Assembly: GCF_004011505.1 (NCBI RefSeq)
Contig: NZ_SAUN01000001.1
Coordinates: 5,793,501-5,857,500 of the forward strand
Origin: Nonomuraea polychroma
Lineage (GTDB): Bacteria; Actinomycetota; Actinomycetes; Streptosporangiales; Streptosporangiaceae
Direction of reading: 5' to 3'
DNA length: 64,000 bases
The position numbers were made by a program, and so were the translations under genes. Below the pieces are notes generated by a model. The model did no database searches and was not told where the DNA came from. It was given only the letters and a program-made list of their open reading frames with translations. Of the stretch, positions 42,160 through 51,568 are shown piece by piece (position 1 is the first letter of the stretch; every line of letters begins with the position of its first letter).

Positions 42160-42411
42160 ATGAACACGGAGTCATCCCCCGCTCCCCATAGCCGTTTCGA
42201 GGTCATCGAGTCGCCGTCGGCTACAGTCGTAGTCATGGACGTCGAGGAGCCGATCGACATAATCGCATTGCGCCGACGCTTTCCCTGGGTCGCTCTGGTC
42301 AGCATCGACGATCCAGCTCTTGCGGCGCGACGGCATCGCGAGGTCATGGCAGAAGCCCGCCGCAACCGCGAGATCGTCGAAGCCATCGATGCAGCACGGA
42401 GGAGTGCGTGA
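42160..42411 (+). CDS. Putative antitoxin of PIN-domain module
   Basis: 83 residues, ATG 42160; a second ATG at 42235 starts M-D-V-E-E-P. The protein has a beta-strand N-half and a charged helical C-end (R-H-R-E-V-M-A-E-A-R-R-N-R-E-I-V), the shape of VapB-like antitoxins whose C-terminus wraps the toxin. I do not recognise a DNA-binding fold. The last bases overlap the toxin start (GTGA), the classic sign of a toxin-antitoxin pair. It is divergent from drmA with 54 bp between. Confidence 0.65.
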   Translation: MNTESSPAPHSRFEVIESPSATVVVMDVEEPIDIIALRRRFPWVALVSIDDPALAARRHREVMAEARRNREIVEAIDAARRSA

Positions 42412-42845
42412 AGTCGCTTCTGTGCGACTCTGGGCCATTGATAGCCACGTTCAACGATCTCGATCCCGATTTCGCGAAATGCGTCCGCATGCTCAACGAG
42501 TGGCAGGGGCGTGTGCTCGTGCCCGAGCCTGTGGTGGGTGAAGTCTGCAACTACCTGCGCAATAACGTCCGTAACGGGCCGCTGCTTGAGGTCCGTTTCC
42601 TGCAGGCTGTGACAGAGCCCGGGGATTTCGAGATCGTCAACCCTGTCCCAGAGGATCGGGAACGAGCGCTTGAGCTGAGCACGCGGCTCGTGTCGGGTCC
42701 ACTGGGCTACGTCGACGGCATCGTGCTGGCCATGGCGGAGCGACTGAAGGTGAGCGACATCGCCACCGTTGACTACAAGTTCCTCGGTATGGCCACGCCG
42801 GTCAGCCGACTGCAGCCGCTGCGTTTCGTGCTCCAGGAGAGCTGA
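42408..42845 (+). CDS. PIN-domain toxin (VapC-like ribonuclease)
   Basis: 145 residues, GTG 42408 within the GTGA overlap. The PIN acidic residues are visible: L-L-C-D-S-G-P-L (Asp7), V-V-G-E-V-C-N-Y (Glu), G-Y-V-D-G-I-V-L-A (Asp) and T-V-D-Y-K-F (Asp). Such RNases cut tRNA or rRNA when the antitoxin fails. With the upstream small gene it forms a self-contained module inserted on the opposite strand between drmMI and drmA. It could stabilise the defence locus or trigger dormancy in infection; this is inference from location. Confidence 0.88.
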   Translation: MKSLLCDSGPLIATFNDLDPDFAKCVRMLNEWQGRVLVPEPVVGEVCNYLRNNVRNGPLLEVRFLQAVTEPGDFEIVNPVPEDRERALELSTRLVSGPLGYVDGIVLAMAERLKVSDIATVDYKFLGMATPVSRLQPLRFVLQES

Positions 42846-43192
42846 TCCCCACCAAAGCGCTTCCGGCGACCGTCCGAGGCCTTCGTCCGGTATGGCAAGC
42901 CTGTTCTTTTGCCAAACCGGTTGCGATCGGGACCCCCGGTGGGGTTCGCTGAAGGCAGCCGGTGACAAAAGCTCCAGGGGAGCTCTTCCCAGGAGACTGG
43001 GATAGCCGGCTTTTTCTATGCGCTGCCCCACGGCAGGCTGAGCGATCGAAGACTCGGATTGACACAGCTCTCGTACCCTGCACAGGACCGCCCTTCCAGA
43101 GTTCGCTGCGCGGCCCAAAGTCCTTAGTCGGCCACCTGGATCCCAGGTTAGGGCGGTTGATTTCGACGTGTCGTGGGGCTGGATGGCGTGCA
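42846..43192. other. Intergenic stretch after the PIN gene
   Basis: 347 bp with no supported gene. At 42987-43002 TCCCAGGAGACTGGGA forms a short perfect hairpin, and AGCCGGCT plus a run of five T follows at 43004-43015; on the plus strand this could terminate the toxin transcript. It also contains the end region of the drmMI transcript, which stops at 43193 on the minus strand. Confidence 0.4.
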
Positions 43193-46100
43193 TTAGAAAA
43201 GCCCGCCTTGTGGGGATTTCTTGGATTTCTTGGCGTGCAGGCCCTTGGCGACCTCGTCGGCATAGCGGGCGTGGTTGAGCTCCAGGAGGCGGTCGACGAG
43301 CTCTCGCTGTACGGCGGGGCCGACGGTGTAGCGCATCTCGCGGCCGCCGATCAGGTGGTGGCCGTGGTCCAGCTTGCCGATGAGGTCGTCCCAGCCGTAG
43401 GCGCGCAGGGTGGCCTCGTCGATGGCACGGTGGATGGCCCGGAGGATTTCGATGTCGTCGTCGGTGTTGGCGGGGTCGTTGACGAGGTTGTAGGTGGCGG
43501 TGAGACCGGCCTGGCGGGAGAGCATGAGCGCTCGGCGCTCGCGGTCGAGGCGGTCGCCGAGGTCCCGCATCTCCTGGGTGAGTTCGGGGAGAGGAAGGGT
43601 TTCGAACACGTCTGACGGCGTGTAGCGGAGATCGGTCTTCATTGACGAAGCCCACGTACGAGTCCACCAATAATGTGGGGCGCTGGACAGCACGGCGAGC
43701 ATCGCATGATCTTCTGTCGCGAACACGATGAGCGCATCACTGAACACTTGCCCCGTAGGAACCATGACCGGCATTACTGTTTTGGTGTGCCGAGTGATCG
43801 CGACAATCCGTTCAAGGCCGCTTACCGCCTTGACCATATTGGAGGCTCGCTCTGAATATTGCCACCACTTCTCACGCCGGACGGCTCGATTGTTCTTGTC
43901 GCGATCGGGCTTGACCAGTCGAAGGACTCTTTCGTAGGGGTCAATGAACGATCTCGCCTTGTCCTCGGGCCAGTCGTGGAAATTAACAACCCATCTGCTC
44001 GCCGAAGAGTCAGGCCTGGAATTCAGATCCTGTCCATTGAGGAAAGGAAAGAGGACCTCTCGATTGCGTGGCTCCTTCTCGATCGTGACCCTCGCGGCAT
44101 CGGGCTCCAGCGTGTACCCGATTCCCCCGATGTCCACCCCCTTGAAGGAGATCCCCGCGCTGCCGGCCAACCTGAAAGGTTGTCCCTTGACCCGCGATTC
44201 AGGCTCGAGTGAAGTCGTTATGCCGGCCACCACGACGCCGTCGGCAACCTGTTCGGCCTCCTCTCCCGGCTTCGGGCGACTCGTCCAGACAGCGCAGTAC
44301 TCGAGCGCCGCACTCCTCGATGGCCAAGGCTTGCTCTTGACAGCCAGCCGTATCGTCATGCCAGCCACGAGGAGCTGGTCCAACCCGACTTCACGGGTGT
44401 CGCCCTGCGCAAGCGTGTTAGTGGCTATCAGCCCAGCCTGCCCCACCGTGTTGAGCAAATCATGAGCGCGCAACACGAAAAAGGCTACGAGGTCGGCGTT
44501 TCCTCGCACACCTCGTCCGATCGTTTCGACCAAGTAGTTTCGGTACGCCGTCCCCATGGATCCGGTAATCTTCGTGCCGCCCAGGAAGGGCGGGTTGCCG
44601 ATGACCGCGTCGAAGCCAGCAGCCCGGGAAACCTCCCCCGTCACGTCCTCAAAGACCTCCGGGAAGACTAGCGGCCAGTGGATCGGCCGGCGGTCGAAGG
44701 CTCCGCGAATCCGGTCGGTGGCCAGCCACTCGTGGCGCTTCTCCCCCGCCTCGACCTCGGCCATCGGCGAGCCCTCGGCGATCCGGCGCACATAGTTGGC
44801 GGCCACGATCGAGCCGTCCCGAAGCCCGGCCTCACCCCGCCCGGCGTGCGCGAGCGCCGCGCCCACGATCAGGTCAGCGAACAACCGTGCCTGGGCGGTG
44901 GCCACTTCGGCCTCGGCCAGCAGTGCCCGCTTCGTCCGCAGGGCGGCCAGCGGGTCGTCGCCGAGCGGGATCTCGGCGAGCCGCCGCCTGAGCTCTGCGA
45001 CTTCAACTGCCACGCTGCGCGCCCCCACGGCGAAGTTGGACAGGGCACGCTTCTCGTGGATCTCGCGCCCCTTGCGCGGGTCCAGGTGCAGCACTTCCAG
45101 CTGGTCGAGTGAAGTGATGCCGAGCAGCGCGTCCCCGCAGACGAGCCGGTCGTCGACGAAGGTGAACGGCCGTGCGGGGTCCATAGAGACGAGCCAGAGC
45201 GACAACTTGGCCATCTCCACGGCCATCGGGTTGATGTCAGCCCCGTACAGGCAGTGCTCGATGACGGCCCGGCGGGCCTCGATGACCAGCGGATCGTCGT
45301 CGGCTTCAGCTGTACGCTCGGAAGCCAGATAGGCCGCGGCACGAGCGTCACCCTCGCGCGACCACGCCTCCACCAGGTGGCCGGCCAGATAGCGAGCGGC
45401 GGCCACGAGGAACGCGGCCGACCCCATGGCGATGTCGGCGATCTTCAACGCCAGGATCTCGACCGGCGACTTCGGCACCCACGCGGCCCGGTCGGCCGTC
45501 TGGAGCGGCCCAACCCGGTAGACGAGCGGCTCCAGCGCGCCTTCGACGACCTGCTCGGCCAGGAAGCGCGGCGTGTAGTGGGTGCCGGTGTTCTTCCGGA
45601 GGGACGACTCGGTGACATAGAGCGCGCCCGGCAGGATGACCATGGGCAGCTCGCGCAGGTCCAGCCGGATGATCCCGTAGAACGGCAGCAGCCGCTCGGC
45701 AAGGGCACGGTCTCCCCCCGTGACCGCGAGCAGCTTGCGGAGCGCCTCAAGCTGCTCCGCGTCGCTCAGGGGGGCCAGGCGCTTGGCGAGGGCGGCGGCC
45801 GTGCCGATGCCCGACGCCTTGTACGTCTCGGCCAGCGCGGCCGGATTGGGGCCGATGCGCTCCAGTCGGGTGAGGTCCACCTCCTCCTCCATGCCAGGCT
45901 TGCCGACCAGGCCGACGACGGTGTCGGTGGCGCGGCGGCCCTCGAAGGAGAGCAGACCCTCGTACACGTAGCCGATCTGCTCGACGTCGAGCGCGCGGAA
46001 GCTGAGCTTACGGCGCTCCCGGTTCCGGCCGGTGCCGAGCTGGACGTACTGCACGGCCCTGAGCATGTGCAGCACGGTCCTGTCGTCGATCGACAGCGGC

Positions 46101-47218
46101 AGCCAGGCGTAGGCATCCGGGTCGAACATGGAGCCGTCGTGGGCGTGCATGGTCAGCCGCGGGTGGTCCACCCCGGCGTAGACGGCGTTGAAGAGCGCCA
46201 GCAGCCGGTGCCAGGCGGCCTGGGTCTGTTCCAGGTCGTTCTCGGAGCCTTCGAGGGCGAGCTGCTCCAGCTCGGCGCATAGCCCGCCGGCGGAGTAGGC
46301 GCGGGCGTACAGCTCGTTGTCGGCGGGCAGCAGGCCGCGTTCCTCGGCGAAGAGCAGGAAGACGATGCGCATCATGACCGTGACCGCGCCGCGGTAGACG
46401 TCGTGCGCGGTGGCGTCGCCGACGCCCTCGCCGCCCGCCTCGCGGTCGCGGGTGTCGGCGCGGCCGATCGCGGCGACGAGGAGCTCGACGGCCTGGCGGA
46501 CCTGGACGCCGAGGGCCTCGGTGATGTCCTCCTGGCTGTCCAGGCTGGCCCGCAGCAGCGCGGGCAGGGTCTCCTCCTCGGGGAAGGAGAAGAACCGGGC
46601 CCGGTTGAGCAGCGAGACGAAGGCACGGACCACGTCACGCTCGGCGGCCTCCGGCCACGAGATCGCGTCGAACATCGCGCTGGTGGTGACCCCGCCGCGC
46701 GGCGCCCAGATCAGCGCCCACCAGCGACCGTCGGTCACCAGGCCCAGCTCCACACCGTGGTGACGGCACAGCTGGGCCATCCGGTCGACCGGGGTGGCCG
46801 ACCAGTCCTCGCCCTTGACGCGGGCGGTCGGCTGGCCCTCACAGATCAGGCCGATCAACCTCGTGCTGTCCGGCTTCAGTTCGGAATCCGGCTCGACCAG
46901 GGCGAAGCTCGGCACCAGAACGGCATCGTGCTGCGGGACGTCGAGCGCGAGCACCTCCAGACTCTCGGTGTGGAGCGCGTCGCCCCATCCGAGCAGGTCG
47001 CGCAGGGCGTACACGATCCAGTCGCGAGCCTTGCCGCCGGCCTGCCACGTGCCGTGGTGCAGGCGCAGGCTCTCACGGGCCTGCTTGTCCAGCGGATCGA
47101 GCGACGGCCACGTACGGCGGAGCACCGGCAGGGACAGGAACGGGCCGGAGACCTCGACCAGGCTCAGCCAGTCCTGGTGGACCCGGCCGGAGTCGACCGG
47201 CTTGGCGAACTTGCTCAT
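43193..47218 (-). CDS. drmMI: DISARM class 1 adenine methyltransferase DrmMI
   Basis: 1341 residues, ATG 47218. The SAM motif is I-A-D-I-A-M-G-S-A-A-F-L-V-A (near residue 590), the catalytic motif F-D-A-V-I-G-N-P-P-F-L-G-G (near 875), so it is an N6-adenine type enzyme. The N-terminal 500 residues and the C-terminal specificity region are those of large class I, type IIG-like methylases. In class 1 DISARM, DrmMI modifies host DNA. It overlaps drmD by 4 bp (ATGA), so they are one transcript. A sister methylase-like protein lies after drmC, but this one has the intact motif. Confidence 0.92.
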   Translation of the reverse strand: MSKFAKPVDSGRVHQDWLSLVEVSGPFLSLPVLRRTWPSLDPLDKQARESLRLHHGTWQAGGKARDWIVYALRDLLGWGDALHTESLEVLALDVPQHDAVLVPSFALVEPDSELKPDSTRLIGLICEGQPTARVKGEDWSATPVDRMAQLCRHHGVELGLVTDGRWWALIWAPRGGVTTSAMFDAISWPEAAERDVVRAFVSLLNRARFFSFPEEETLPALLRASLDSQEDITEALGVQVRQAVELLVAAIGRADTRDREAGGEGVGDATAHDVYRGAVTVMMRIVFLLFAEERGLLPADNELYARAYSAGGLCAELEQLALEGSENDLEQTQAAWHRLLALFNAVYAGVDHPRLTMHAHDGSMFDPDAYAWLPLSIDDRTVLHMLRAVQYVQLGTGRNRERRKLSFRALDVEQIGYVYEGLLSFEGRRATDTVVGLVGKPGMEEEVDLTRLERIGPNPAALAETYKASGIGTAAALAKRLAPLSDAEQLEALRKLLAVTGGDRALAERLLPFYGIIRLDLRELPMVILPGALYVTESSLRKNTGTHYTPRFLAEQVVEGALEPLVYRVGPLQTADRAAWVPKSPVEILALKIADIAMGSAAFLVAAARYLAGHLVEAWSREGDARAAAYLASERTAEADDDPLVIEARRAVIEHCLYGADINPMAVEMAKLSLWLVSMDPARPFTFVDDRLVCGDALLGITSLDQLEVLHLDPRKGREIHEKRALSNFAVGARSVAVEVAELRRRLAEIPLGDDPLAALRTKRALLAEAEVATAQARLFADLIVGAALAHAGRGEAGLRDGSIVAANYVRRIAEGSPMAEVEAGEKRHEWLATDRIRGAFDRRPIHWPLVFPEVFEDVTGEVSRAAGFDAVIGNPPFLGGTKITGSMGTAYRNYLVETIGRGVRGNADLVAFFVLRAHDLLNTVGQAGLIATNTLAQGDTREVGLDQLLVAGMTIRLAVKSKPWPSRSAALEYCAVWTSRPKPGEEAEQVADGVVVAGITTSLEPESRVKGQPFRLAGSAGISFKGVDIGGIGYTLEPDAARVTIEKEPRNREVLFPFLNGQDLNSRPDSSASRWVVNFHDWPEDKARSFIDPYERVLRLVKPDRDKNNRAVRREKWWQYSERASNMVKAVSGLERIVAITRHTKTVMPVMVPTGQVFSDALIVFATEDHAMLAVLSSAPHYWWTRTWASSMKTDLRYTPSDVFETLPLPELTQEMRDLGDRLDRERRALMLSRQAGLTATYNLVNDPANTDDDIEILRAIHRAIDEATLRAYGWDDLIGKLDHGHHLIGGREMRYTVGPAVQRELVDRLLELNHARYADEVAKGLHAKKSKKSPQGGLF

Positions 47219-50200
47219 CTGGCGGCCTCCTGCGCGGGCACGACGAAGATCAGGGCGACGGGGAAGAGGTGCTCCTGCGGGTCCCGGTAGCGGGCGTCGA
47301 TCGCCTCCAGCTCGCGGTCTCGCTCATCTGACAGCCGGGACAGGCGCTGAGTCCAGGAGTCCCGGTCCTTCTTGTACTGGCGGTACTCCTCCGCGTCCCT
47401 GATCTCGGCGACGCTGAAGAGGGCGTCACCCTCTTCGTCCTCGGCCAGCTTCGCGCGGAGCGTGGCGGCGAACTGGTCAAGATTGGCGATGATCCGGTTC
47501 TGCTCGGACTCGCGGCGCTTGGCCAGCAGGTTCTCCAGCGACTCACGCCGGGTCTTCGCACGAGCGTCGATCGCGTCGATCACGCCCGAACGCATTCTCG
47601 GCCACAGGTCGACGAGCTGCCTGTGCAGATGCGGGGCAGCGGGCAGGCCCTGGGTGAGCGCGCGGTCCAGGATGGGGCCGAGCGTGCTCAGGGTGTCGAG
47701 GCGGCGGAAGCGCCCACTGCTCTGCGCCCACCCTCCGGCGTACAGGACCTCTTCGTGCAGCCGGACGCCGTCGCCGCCGACCAGGACGTAACGGGCGTAG
47801 GCACCGATCAGCGTCGTCTCCAGCGCGGGGTCGTCGCTGACGACGGCGGTCACGCGGTGCAGGCCGATCTCGGGGTTGGACACGGCGGCGCGGAGCAGCC
47901 GGGTCGACATGGCGACGAGCGGGTGATTGAGGTGCGCGAGGACCACATCGTCACGCAGGTCCTTGACGGCCCGCGGGTCGAAGGTGATCGGCCGCTGCTT
48001 CGGCGTCTCGCCCTCAGGGGTGATCTTCTCCAGCAGCCCGGCACCGGCCCGTTCCCACGAGCCGGTGAGCGGCGGCACCTCGAACAGGCCCTCGGTGAGG
48101 TGCTTGTCGTCGAGGTACGGCTTGAGCGGCTGCTGGCGCGCCAGGTCGAGCGCGGTGTCGACGACGCGCTTGACGTTCTGGGGAGTGATCCGCAGCTCGC
48201 GGACCGTCTCGTCGAGGTTGGCCCGGAGCCTGCGGACCTGGTCGCCGACGTTGGTCTCGGCCGGCACGTCCTCCTTGGGCGCGGCCTCGTCGATGTCGTC
48301 GATGGCGACGTGCTCGCCGAGCATGCGGCGCTGGACCCGCTGGGAGATCACCGCGTTGACCGGGCCGAGGTCTTTCTGCTGGCGGGCGACCTTCTCGGCG
48401 ATCCGGGAGAGGAACTCCAGGTCGGCCTCGTAGGAGTCGACGGTCTCGCCCTTGAAGACGCCGACGAAGTGGCGGATGTCGGGGGTGTGGCGCTGGCCGT
48501 ACCGGTCGATGCGCCCGATCCGCTGCTCCAGCTTGTTGGGGTTGAACGGGATGTCGTAGTTGATCAGGCGGTGGCAGTGGTTCTGCAGGTCAATGCCTTC
48601 GCCGGCGGCGTCGGTGGCCAGGAGGATGCGGACCGGGTACTCCTCGGGGTCCTTCTGGAACGCCTGCCTGATCCGCTCGCGCTCGTCGGCGTTCAGGCCG
48701 CCGTGGAGGAGTTCGAGCCGGTCGAGGCCCTCCTGGCGGAGCAGGTCGGCGAGCCAGGTCTGGGTGTCGCGGTATTCGGTGAAGACCACGACGCGCTCGT
48801 TGGTCCAGTGACCATCGGGTCTGGTCACCGCCTTGAGGTAGGTGATGAGCTCCCGTGCCTTGGCATCCGGTCGCACGGCGTGCCGCTGCGCCCAGCGCTG
48901 CATCTGGGTCAGCAGCTCGATCTCGTGCTCGGTGGCGCCCTCCTGCAGCGGGTGGGCGCGGTTGACCGCGTCGTCCTCGGCCTCGGCCAGGGACTCGTCG
49001 TCAAGGGTCGCGATGTAGTCCTCGTACTCGTCGAGCCACTCGTCGGGGCCGGTCACCTGATTCTTGGCGGCGACGGTGTCGAGGTAGACGCCGACGGTGT
49101 GCAGGAAGGCAGCAGGGCTGGAGAACAGGCGCTTCTTCAGCAGCAGCGTCACCAGGTCGGCCGCCTTACGGCCCCTGCTCTTGGTCAGGCGCTTCCTGCG
49201 AGCCTCGGCGAACTCCTTGAGGAGGGCGTGGATCTCCCGCTCGTCCTCGGGATAGTGAACCGGGATCGCGCGGGCGCTGCGCTCCAGAAAGCGCCTGGTG
49301 CCGTCGTCGTTGACGATGTCGCGCTTGAGCCGGCGGACGACCGTTTCCTTGACGGCGGCGGGATCGGGGTCGACGCCGCGGGCGAAGCGCTGATCGTCGA
49401 GCGTTTCCAGGAGCGCGGTAAAGGACGCCTGATAGCCGTTGTGCGGAGTTGCCGACAGGAACAGGCGGTGGGTGAAGTGGGGGGCGAGGGTCCGGATCAG
49501 CTTGGTCTGCTGGGAGTCGACCGCGTAGACCTGCTTGGGGGCGGCCGGCGCGATGTGGTGCGCCTCGTCGAGGATGAGCAGGTCGAAGACTCTCTTGTCC
49601 GAGCTCAGCACCTCGTTGAGCAGTCGCTGGGCCTTCTGGCCGCGCAGCCAAGGGAGGCTGACGATGGTCAGCGGATAGACCTCGAACGGATTGGCGGCGC
49701 TCCCGTGCGTGCGGCGGACCACGGCGCAGCGCTCGGTGTCGATGATCGTGAAGTCGAGGCCGAACTTCTCGGTCATCTCGTCCTTCCACTTGAGCGTCAG
49801 TCCGGCCGGACAGACGATCATGATGCGCCGGCCGCGGTGGCGCAGGAGCAGTTCCTGGGCGACCAGTCCCGCCTCGATGGTCTTACCGAGACCGACGTCA
49901 TCGGCGAGCAGCAGGTTGACCCTGGGGGCGTCGACGGCGCGGGCGACCGGCTCCAGCTGGTAGTCCTCGATCGCCACGCCGGACCGGAAGGGTGCCTGCA
50001 ACGTCTTCACGTCGGCCGAGGTGACGGCTGACCAGCGGATCGCGTCGAGGAAGGCGCCGAGCCTGGCGGGGGCGTCGAAGTCGGTGACCTCGGGGAGGGA
50101 TCCGCTGGGCAGGACCCGGCTGCCGGGCTCGACCTCCCAGATGACATCGAGGGTGTGGCCGTAGCGGCCGTCTTCGACGCTCTGCAGGCTCACCATTGTG

Positions 50201-50298
50201 CTGGTCTGCCCCGCCTCGATGTCACTGACCACCCAGCGTTGCCCGCGAACGGCGACTAATGCGCCGATGGCCGGCTTCTCCGAGGTCACACCCGTCAC
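47215..50298 (-). CDS. drmD: DISARM class 1 SNF2-like helicase DrmD
   Basis: 1027 residues from GTG 50298 behind AAGGAG. SF2/SNF2 motifs are clear: L-L-A-D-D-V-G-L-G-K-T-I-E-A (I), L-I-L-D-E-A-H-H-I (II), S-A-T-P-H-N-G (III), D-A-A-G-E-G-I-D-L-Q-N (V) and Q-R-I-G-R-I-D-R-Y-G-Q (VI). An N-terminal SH3-like part (V-R-G-Q-R-W-V-V-S-D-I-E) and long coiled-coil-prone middle and C-terminus follow. DrmD with DrmMI defines class 1 DISARM. It is the first gene of the minus-strand set, and the region 50299-50571 should hold its promoter. Confidence 0.95.
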   Translation of the reverse strand: MTGVTSEKPAIGALVAVRGQRWVVSDIEAGQTSTMVSLQSVEDGRYGHTLDVIWEVEPGSRVLPSGSLPEVTDFDAPARLGAFLDAIRWSAVTSADVKTLQAPFRSGVAIEDYQLEPVARAVDAPRVNLLLADDVGLGKTIEAGLVAQELLLRHRGRRIMIVCPAGLTLKWKDEMTEKFGLDFTIIDTERCAVVRRTHGSAANPFEVYPLTIVSLPWLRGQKAQRLLNEVLSSDKRVFDLLILDEAHHIAPAAPKQVYAVDSQQTKLIRTLAPHFTHRLFLSATPHNGYQASFTALLETLDDQRFARGVDPDPAAVKETVVRRLKRDIVNDDGTRRFLERSARAIPVHYPEDEREIHALLKEFAEARRKRLTKSRGRKAADLVTLLLKKRLFSSPAAFLHTVGVYLDTVAAKNQVTGPDEWLDEYEDYIATLDDESLAEAEDDAVNRAHPLQEGATEHEIELLTQMQRWAQRHAVRPDAKARELITYLKAVTRPDGHWTNERVVVFTEYRDTQTWLADLLRQEGLDRLELLHGGLNADERERIRQAFQKDPEEYPVRILLATDAAGEGIDLQNHCHRLINYDIPFNPNKLEQRIGRIDRYGQRHTPDIRHFVGVFKGETVDSYEADLEFLSRIAEKVARQQKDLGPVNAVISQRVQRRMLGEHVAIDDIDEAAPKEDVPAETNVGDQVRRLRANLDETVRELRITPQNVKRVVDTALDLARQQPLKPYLDDKHLTEGLFEVPPLTGSWERAGAGLLEKITPEGETPKQRPITFDPRAVKDLRDDVVLAHLNHPLVAMSTRLLRAAVSNPEIGLHRVTAVVSDDPALETTLIGAYARYVLVGGDGVRLHEEVLYAGGWAQSSGRFRRLDTLSTLGPILDRALTQGLPAAPHLHRQLVDLWPRMRSGVIDAIDARAKTRRESLENLLAKRRESEQNRIIANLDQFAATLRAKLAEDEEGDALFSVAEIRDAEEYRQYKKDRDSWTQRLSRLSDERDRELEAIDARYRDPQEHLFPVALIFVVPAQEAAR

Positions 50299-50571
50299 CG
50301 CTCACTCCTTGTCACAGGACTTGGTTACGTCTTGCTACGTCAATATCACGAGGCGCACAACAGTCCGAGGCGTGCATCGGAGATTACGGCACTTCGCCAC
50401 TTCCCGTCCATAGCGAGATTTTGATTGTGCTCTCAGTTCACAGATGATCCACTGTTCACGCCTCCTCTGCCCCGCGAGCCCCCATGAACAACCAGCCCCC
50501 GTACGTGATCGCTGATACTTCTGGCTCGTGTCCCTGTAACGAGAGACATGGGCCCTTCAGAAAGGACTGTT

Positions 50572-51303
50572 GTGGCGGCACCTCCGCTCTATGAGGCCAT
50601 CGTGCGCGACCCGGACCGGCCTATCTGGATTCGGCTCCATCGAGCCTTCGCCGCCTGGGCGCAGAGCAAGGGCTTCCCCGCCCCTGATACAGGTAAGGCA
50701 CGCCAGCAGCAGGAACTGTCGGGCATGCGGCTCATCATGGAGCGCCGGGCAGACTGCGGCCGGTATCTGATGGAGGAGCCCGACCGGCGGACCAAGGTGA
50801 TCTTCCTGGACGGCCGCCCCGGATGGACCCTGATCAGCGTCGAAGGCTCCGGCCCTGCCCGAGCCCCCGGCTTCATCCCCGGCTACCTGCGCACCGCCCG
50901 GATCACCGACGGCGCGATCCATCTGGAGGACCGCGCCACGCTGGTGACGGAAGCCGAGGTCCACCAGCTCCTGCGCGCCCTGGAGGAACCCCGGCGCAGG
51001 GCGCCCATCGTCGTGGTCACCCCCGGCGCCGACAATTCCACCCGCGCCGATCAGCTCGCCGCCGCCGTGGCCGGAGCCGCGTTGGTCGTACGGCTCGCCG
51101 ACCGGCAGACCGAGGAGCTGTTCAACAAGCTGATCGGTCGTGACCTGGGTGCGTACGGCGGGGCGATCCGCCGGCGTTTTGTACTGGATTTCGCCATCGG
51201 CGCTGGAACTTGGGAGGTGCGCCTTGCTGGTCCGGATGAATCAACCCGGACTAGCCGTGGGCCCCGTCCTGATGGCGGCCGAGCGGTTTCTGGCCGGGCT
51301 TGA
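50572..51303 (+). pseudogene. Unidentified protein, truncated and joined to foreign sequence
   Basis: The frame starts at GTG 50572 behind AAAGGA (or ATG 50548). Residues 1-195 look coherent: I-W-I-R-L-H-R-A-F-A-A-W-A, R-A-D-C-G-R-Y-L-M-E-E-P and R-D-L-G-A-Y-G-G-A-I, with V-V-V-T-P-G-A-D-N-S in the middle. After about 51166 the sequence changes to an Arg/Ser/Pro-rich tail that resembles shifted coding, so the true C-terminus is lost. I have seen related starts in actinobacterial accessory regions but cannot name a family. It is divergent from drmD and its loss of the C-terminus suggests it is broken. Confidence 0.5.
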
Positions 51304-51568
51304 TCCGAAGTACAAGAGGCGCCATGGGTTGGTGCTTACTCGGTACGCCAGCGCTTTGACGATGGCCAAGGAGATGCCCGAGGCTGCGGCCAAGCTCATG
51401 GATGCCGCCGATGTCACCAGGCAGCACAGTTCGGCTCGGCTGACCGATGAGATCGGCCAGGCCCGTGCCCGGCTGGAGCCATGGGCGGACACCACCTACG
51501 TTCGCCAACTGGACGAAAGGCTGCGTTCGTGCGGCCTCACTTGGGCTTGTCCAGCAGGACGGGTTTGA
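51224..51568 (+). pseudogene. C-terminal helical-repeat fragment, XRE-regulator type
   Basis: In another frame from the previous gene, about 115 codons read as a helical tail: L-M-A-A-E-R-F-L-A-G-L-D-P, L-V-L-T-R-Y-A-S-A-L-T-M-A-K, K-L-M-D-A-A-D-V-T-R-Q-H-S-S-A-R-L and R-Q-L-D-E-R-L-R-S-C-G-L, the usual end of actinobacterial XRE/TPR regulators. The DNA-binding start is missing. The two fragments meet near 51166-51220, which marks a recombination joint. The final 32 bp overlap the end of the lipoprotein gene on the other strand. Confidence 0.5.

Noticed and set aside
47623..50031. 802-codon frame opposite drmD
   Set aside because: Shadow of the helicase gene.
35761..50298. BREX, Pgl or type I restriction locus
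   Set aside because: No PglZ, BrxC/L or HsdR is present; DUF1998, PLD and the two helicases point to DISARM.
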